In this document: positions 62,735 through 64,000 of the stretch, piece after piece
Layout: each line of letters begins with the position of its first letter
Position numbering within the stretch: the stretch's first letter is position 1
Source of the DNA: Aurantimonas aggregata
GTDB taxonomy: Bacteria > Pseudomonadota > Alphaproteobacteria > Rhizobiales > Rhizobiaceae
Length of the DNA: 64,000 nt
Direction of reading: 5' to 3'
NCBI RefSeq assembly: GCF_010500835.1
Contig: NZ_JAAAMJ010000001.1
Location: 434,001-498,000, forward strand
The notes under the pieces: generated by a model
Told to the model about the DNA's origin: nothing
Database searches by the model: none
The model's input: only the letters and a program-made list of their open reading frames with translations
Translations under genes and position numbers: made by a program

Positions 62735-63613
62735 TCAGTTTTCGGCCAATTGCGCCGTGAGGAACGTCACCGTCCGCTCGAAGGCGAGGTCGGACGCTGC
62801 CTTGTCGTAACGAGCCGCCGACGTGTCGTTGTTGAAGGCATGGTTGACGCCGTCATAGACGTGGATCGTGTGCGTCACGCCGGCCGCTTCCAGCGCTTCC
62901 CGATAGGGCTCGATCCCGGCATTGATGCGCTCGTCGAGCCCGGCATAATGCAGCAGCAGCGCCGCCTCGATGTCCGGCACGTCCGCCGAATCGGCCTGGC
63001 GGCCGTAATAGGCGACGCCCGCCAGAAGCGCCGGATCCGCCACCGCCAGGCTGTTGACCAGCCCGCCGCCCCAGCAGAACCCGACCGCGCCGACATTGCC
63101 GGTCGAGCCCGGCATCGCGGCGAGCCATTCGCGGGAGCCGACGGCCTCGGCCACGGTTCGCTCGGCGTCGAGCGCGCCGATCATCTCGCGGGCCGCATCC
63201 TCGTCCGGCGGGGTGCCGCCCGCCGACGACAGGAAGTCCGGCGCCACGGCGATGAAGCCCTCCAGCGCCAGACGCCGCGCCACGTCCTGGATATGCGCGT
63301 TGAGGCCGCGATTTTCGTGAATGACGAGAACGCCGGGGAACGGTCCCTCGCCGTCCGCCGGCTTGGCGACATAGGCGCGCATCTCGGTGTCGCCGGCGGG
63401 AAAACGCGCCCAGACCGTCGACAGCCGCCCATCCTGCGGATCGACGATGGTGGCCCGTGCCGACGACGCCGCGATCAGCGGCAGGATCGCCGCAGCAGCC
63501 GCCGCGGATCCCGCAAGACCGGTGAGCCGTGCCATGAAACCGCGCCGGTCGAGCGTCAGATGCGTATATTCGTCATAGGCGTCGATCATCGCCTGGGTGA
63601 TCTTCATGGTCAT
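62735..63613 (-). CDS. dienelactone hydrolase family protein
   Basis: 292 residues from ATG 63613 with GGAG six bases upstream. An N-terminal Tat-like segment (LDRRGFMARLTGLAGSAAAAAA) suggests export. The hydrolase fold shows VLVIHENRGLN, the nucleophile Cys in VGFCWGGGLVN, Asp in the GLDERINAG region and His in DGVNHAFNNDT, the Cys-His-Asp triad of dienelactone hydrolases. Many such exported members have unknown substrates. It is divergent from the helicase gene. Confidence 0.9.
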   Translation of the reverse strand: MTMKITQAMIDAYDEYTHLTLDRRGFMARLTGLAGSAAAAAAILPLIAASSARATIVDPQDGRLSTVWARFPAGDTEMRAYVAKPADGEGPFPGVLVIHENRGLNAHIQDVARRLALEGFIAVAPDFLSSAGGTPPDEDAAREMIGALDAERTVAEAVGSREWLAAMPGSTGNVGAVGFCWGGGLVNSLAVADPALLAGVAYYGRQADSADVPDIEAALLLHYAGLDERINAGIEPYREALEAAGVTHTIHVYDGVNHAFNNDTSAARYDKAASDLAFERTVTFLTAQLAEN

Positions 63614-63793
63614 GCGGATCTCCTCGCGGCCGATCCCGCGTGTTGCGGGCCTTCTTCGCGCCTCGCCGGTCATGCGAACCTCGTTCACGATAGCCGTGGC
63701 ACACCCGGTCGCCAAGCCCGCGCGGCGCGGCGCATCGACCGGCGACGGGCCGTTCCCCTAGTGTTCCCGCTCCCATCCATTACATAAAGAACG

Positions 63794-64000
63794 ATGACCG
63801 ATTTTGACGAATCAGGCCGGGCCGCACCGGCGGCGACCGGCGGCATTGCCGCACGCGCCATGGCAGCCCGCGGCACGCGCACCCCGGACTATCTCGCCGG
63901 GCTCAATCCGGAACAGCGGGCGGCGGTGGAAGCCACCGAGGGGCCGGTGCTGGTGCTGGCCGGCGCGGGCACCGGCAAGACCCGGGTGCTGACCACCCGC
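63794..64000 (+). CDS. uvrD: UvrD/PcrA-type DNA helicase, N-terminal part
   Basis: The first 69 codons of a gene running off the window. After a 35-residue variable start comes [18 protein letters not shown] (Q motif) and [16 protein letters not shown] (Walker A), the standard beginning of UvrD/PcrA superfamily 1A helicases used in nucleotide excision and mismatch repair. ATG 63794 is the only good start. Confidence 0.9.
   Translation, partial: MTDFDESGRAAPAATGGIAARAMAARGTRTPDYLAGLNPEQRAAVEATEGPVLVLAGAGTGKTRVLTTR

Overview
The window is a high-GC stretch of an alphaproteobacterial chromosome, most likely from the order Hyphomicrobiales (Rhizobiales). The evidence is gene order and RNA type: a circularly permuted two-piece tmRNA gene next to sspB, a DUF4169 gene and a ribbon-helix-helix gene; thyA-folA followed by hflK-hflC-DUF2065-degP; serB back to back with miaA; and ilvB, ilvN and ilvC in one neighbourhood. 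The family could be Aurantimonadaceae-like, but that is only a guess.

Layout. (1) 1-9.6 kb: a + strand cluster with an MlrC-type peptidase (cut by the window edge), two M20 metallohydrolases, an amidase, a three-part TRAP transporter and a gamma-glutamyltransferase-like enzyme. It reads as uptake and hydrolysis of an amide- or peptide-like acid of unknown identity. (2) 9.7-14.0 kb: a sulfur module. A BigR/SqrR-type ArsR repressor faces a persulfide dioxygenase-like hydrolase, rhodanese, TauE-type exporter and split YeeE/YedE transporter, with a palindromic operator between them. A perfect FNR/FixK box lies upstream of a neighbouring small membrane protein gene. (3) 14.2-16.2 kb: an alcohol dehydrogenase-like gene, a ferritin-like gene and a LysE remnant. 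(4) 16.4-21.9 kb: a probable small genomic island bounded by a 52-bp copy of the 3' half of tRNA-Lys(CTT) and the intact tRNA gene. It holds a frameshifted IS110-type transposase, a lone receiver, two DUF6894 proteins and two Crp/Fnr regulators. (5) 22-26.3 kb: PilZ protein, a four-copy repeat of the ilvC tail, ilvC, a TetR gene, a transglycosylase-like lipoprotein and pdxJ. (6) 26.5-31.4 kb: an unusual three-repeat secreted or anchored protein, a RecD2/Dda-like helicase and a hybrid histidine kinase. (7) 31.4-36 kb: LysE exporter, ilvN and ilvB, the latter behind a ribosome-mediated attenuator with an Ile/Val/Thr-rich leader peptide. An unrelated opposite-strand gene separates ilvB from ilvN. 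(8) 36-47.2 kb: housekeeping (DUF1206, diguanylate cyclase, miaA, serB, degP, hflKC, folA, thyA, ssrA, sspB). (9) 47-64 kb: a giant AsmA-family protein, FAD-linked oxidase, thioesterase, two GGDEF-EAL proteins, a cNMP-domain Na+/H+ antiporter, a cupredoxin remnant, a dienelactone hydrolase and the start of a UvrD/PcrA helicase.

The themes are branched-chain amino acid synthesis with two control layers (attenuator, TetR), membrane protein quality control (HflKC, DegP, tmRNA/SspB), cyclic-di-GMP signalling and sulfide/persulfide detoxification. Several genes carry apparent indels (IS110 transposase, DUF2065, cupredoxin). Whether these are real or assembly errors should be settled first. All family assignments come from reading motifs by eye; no database search was run.
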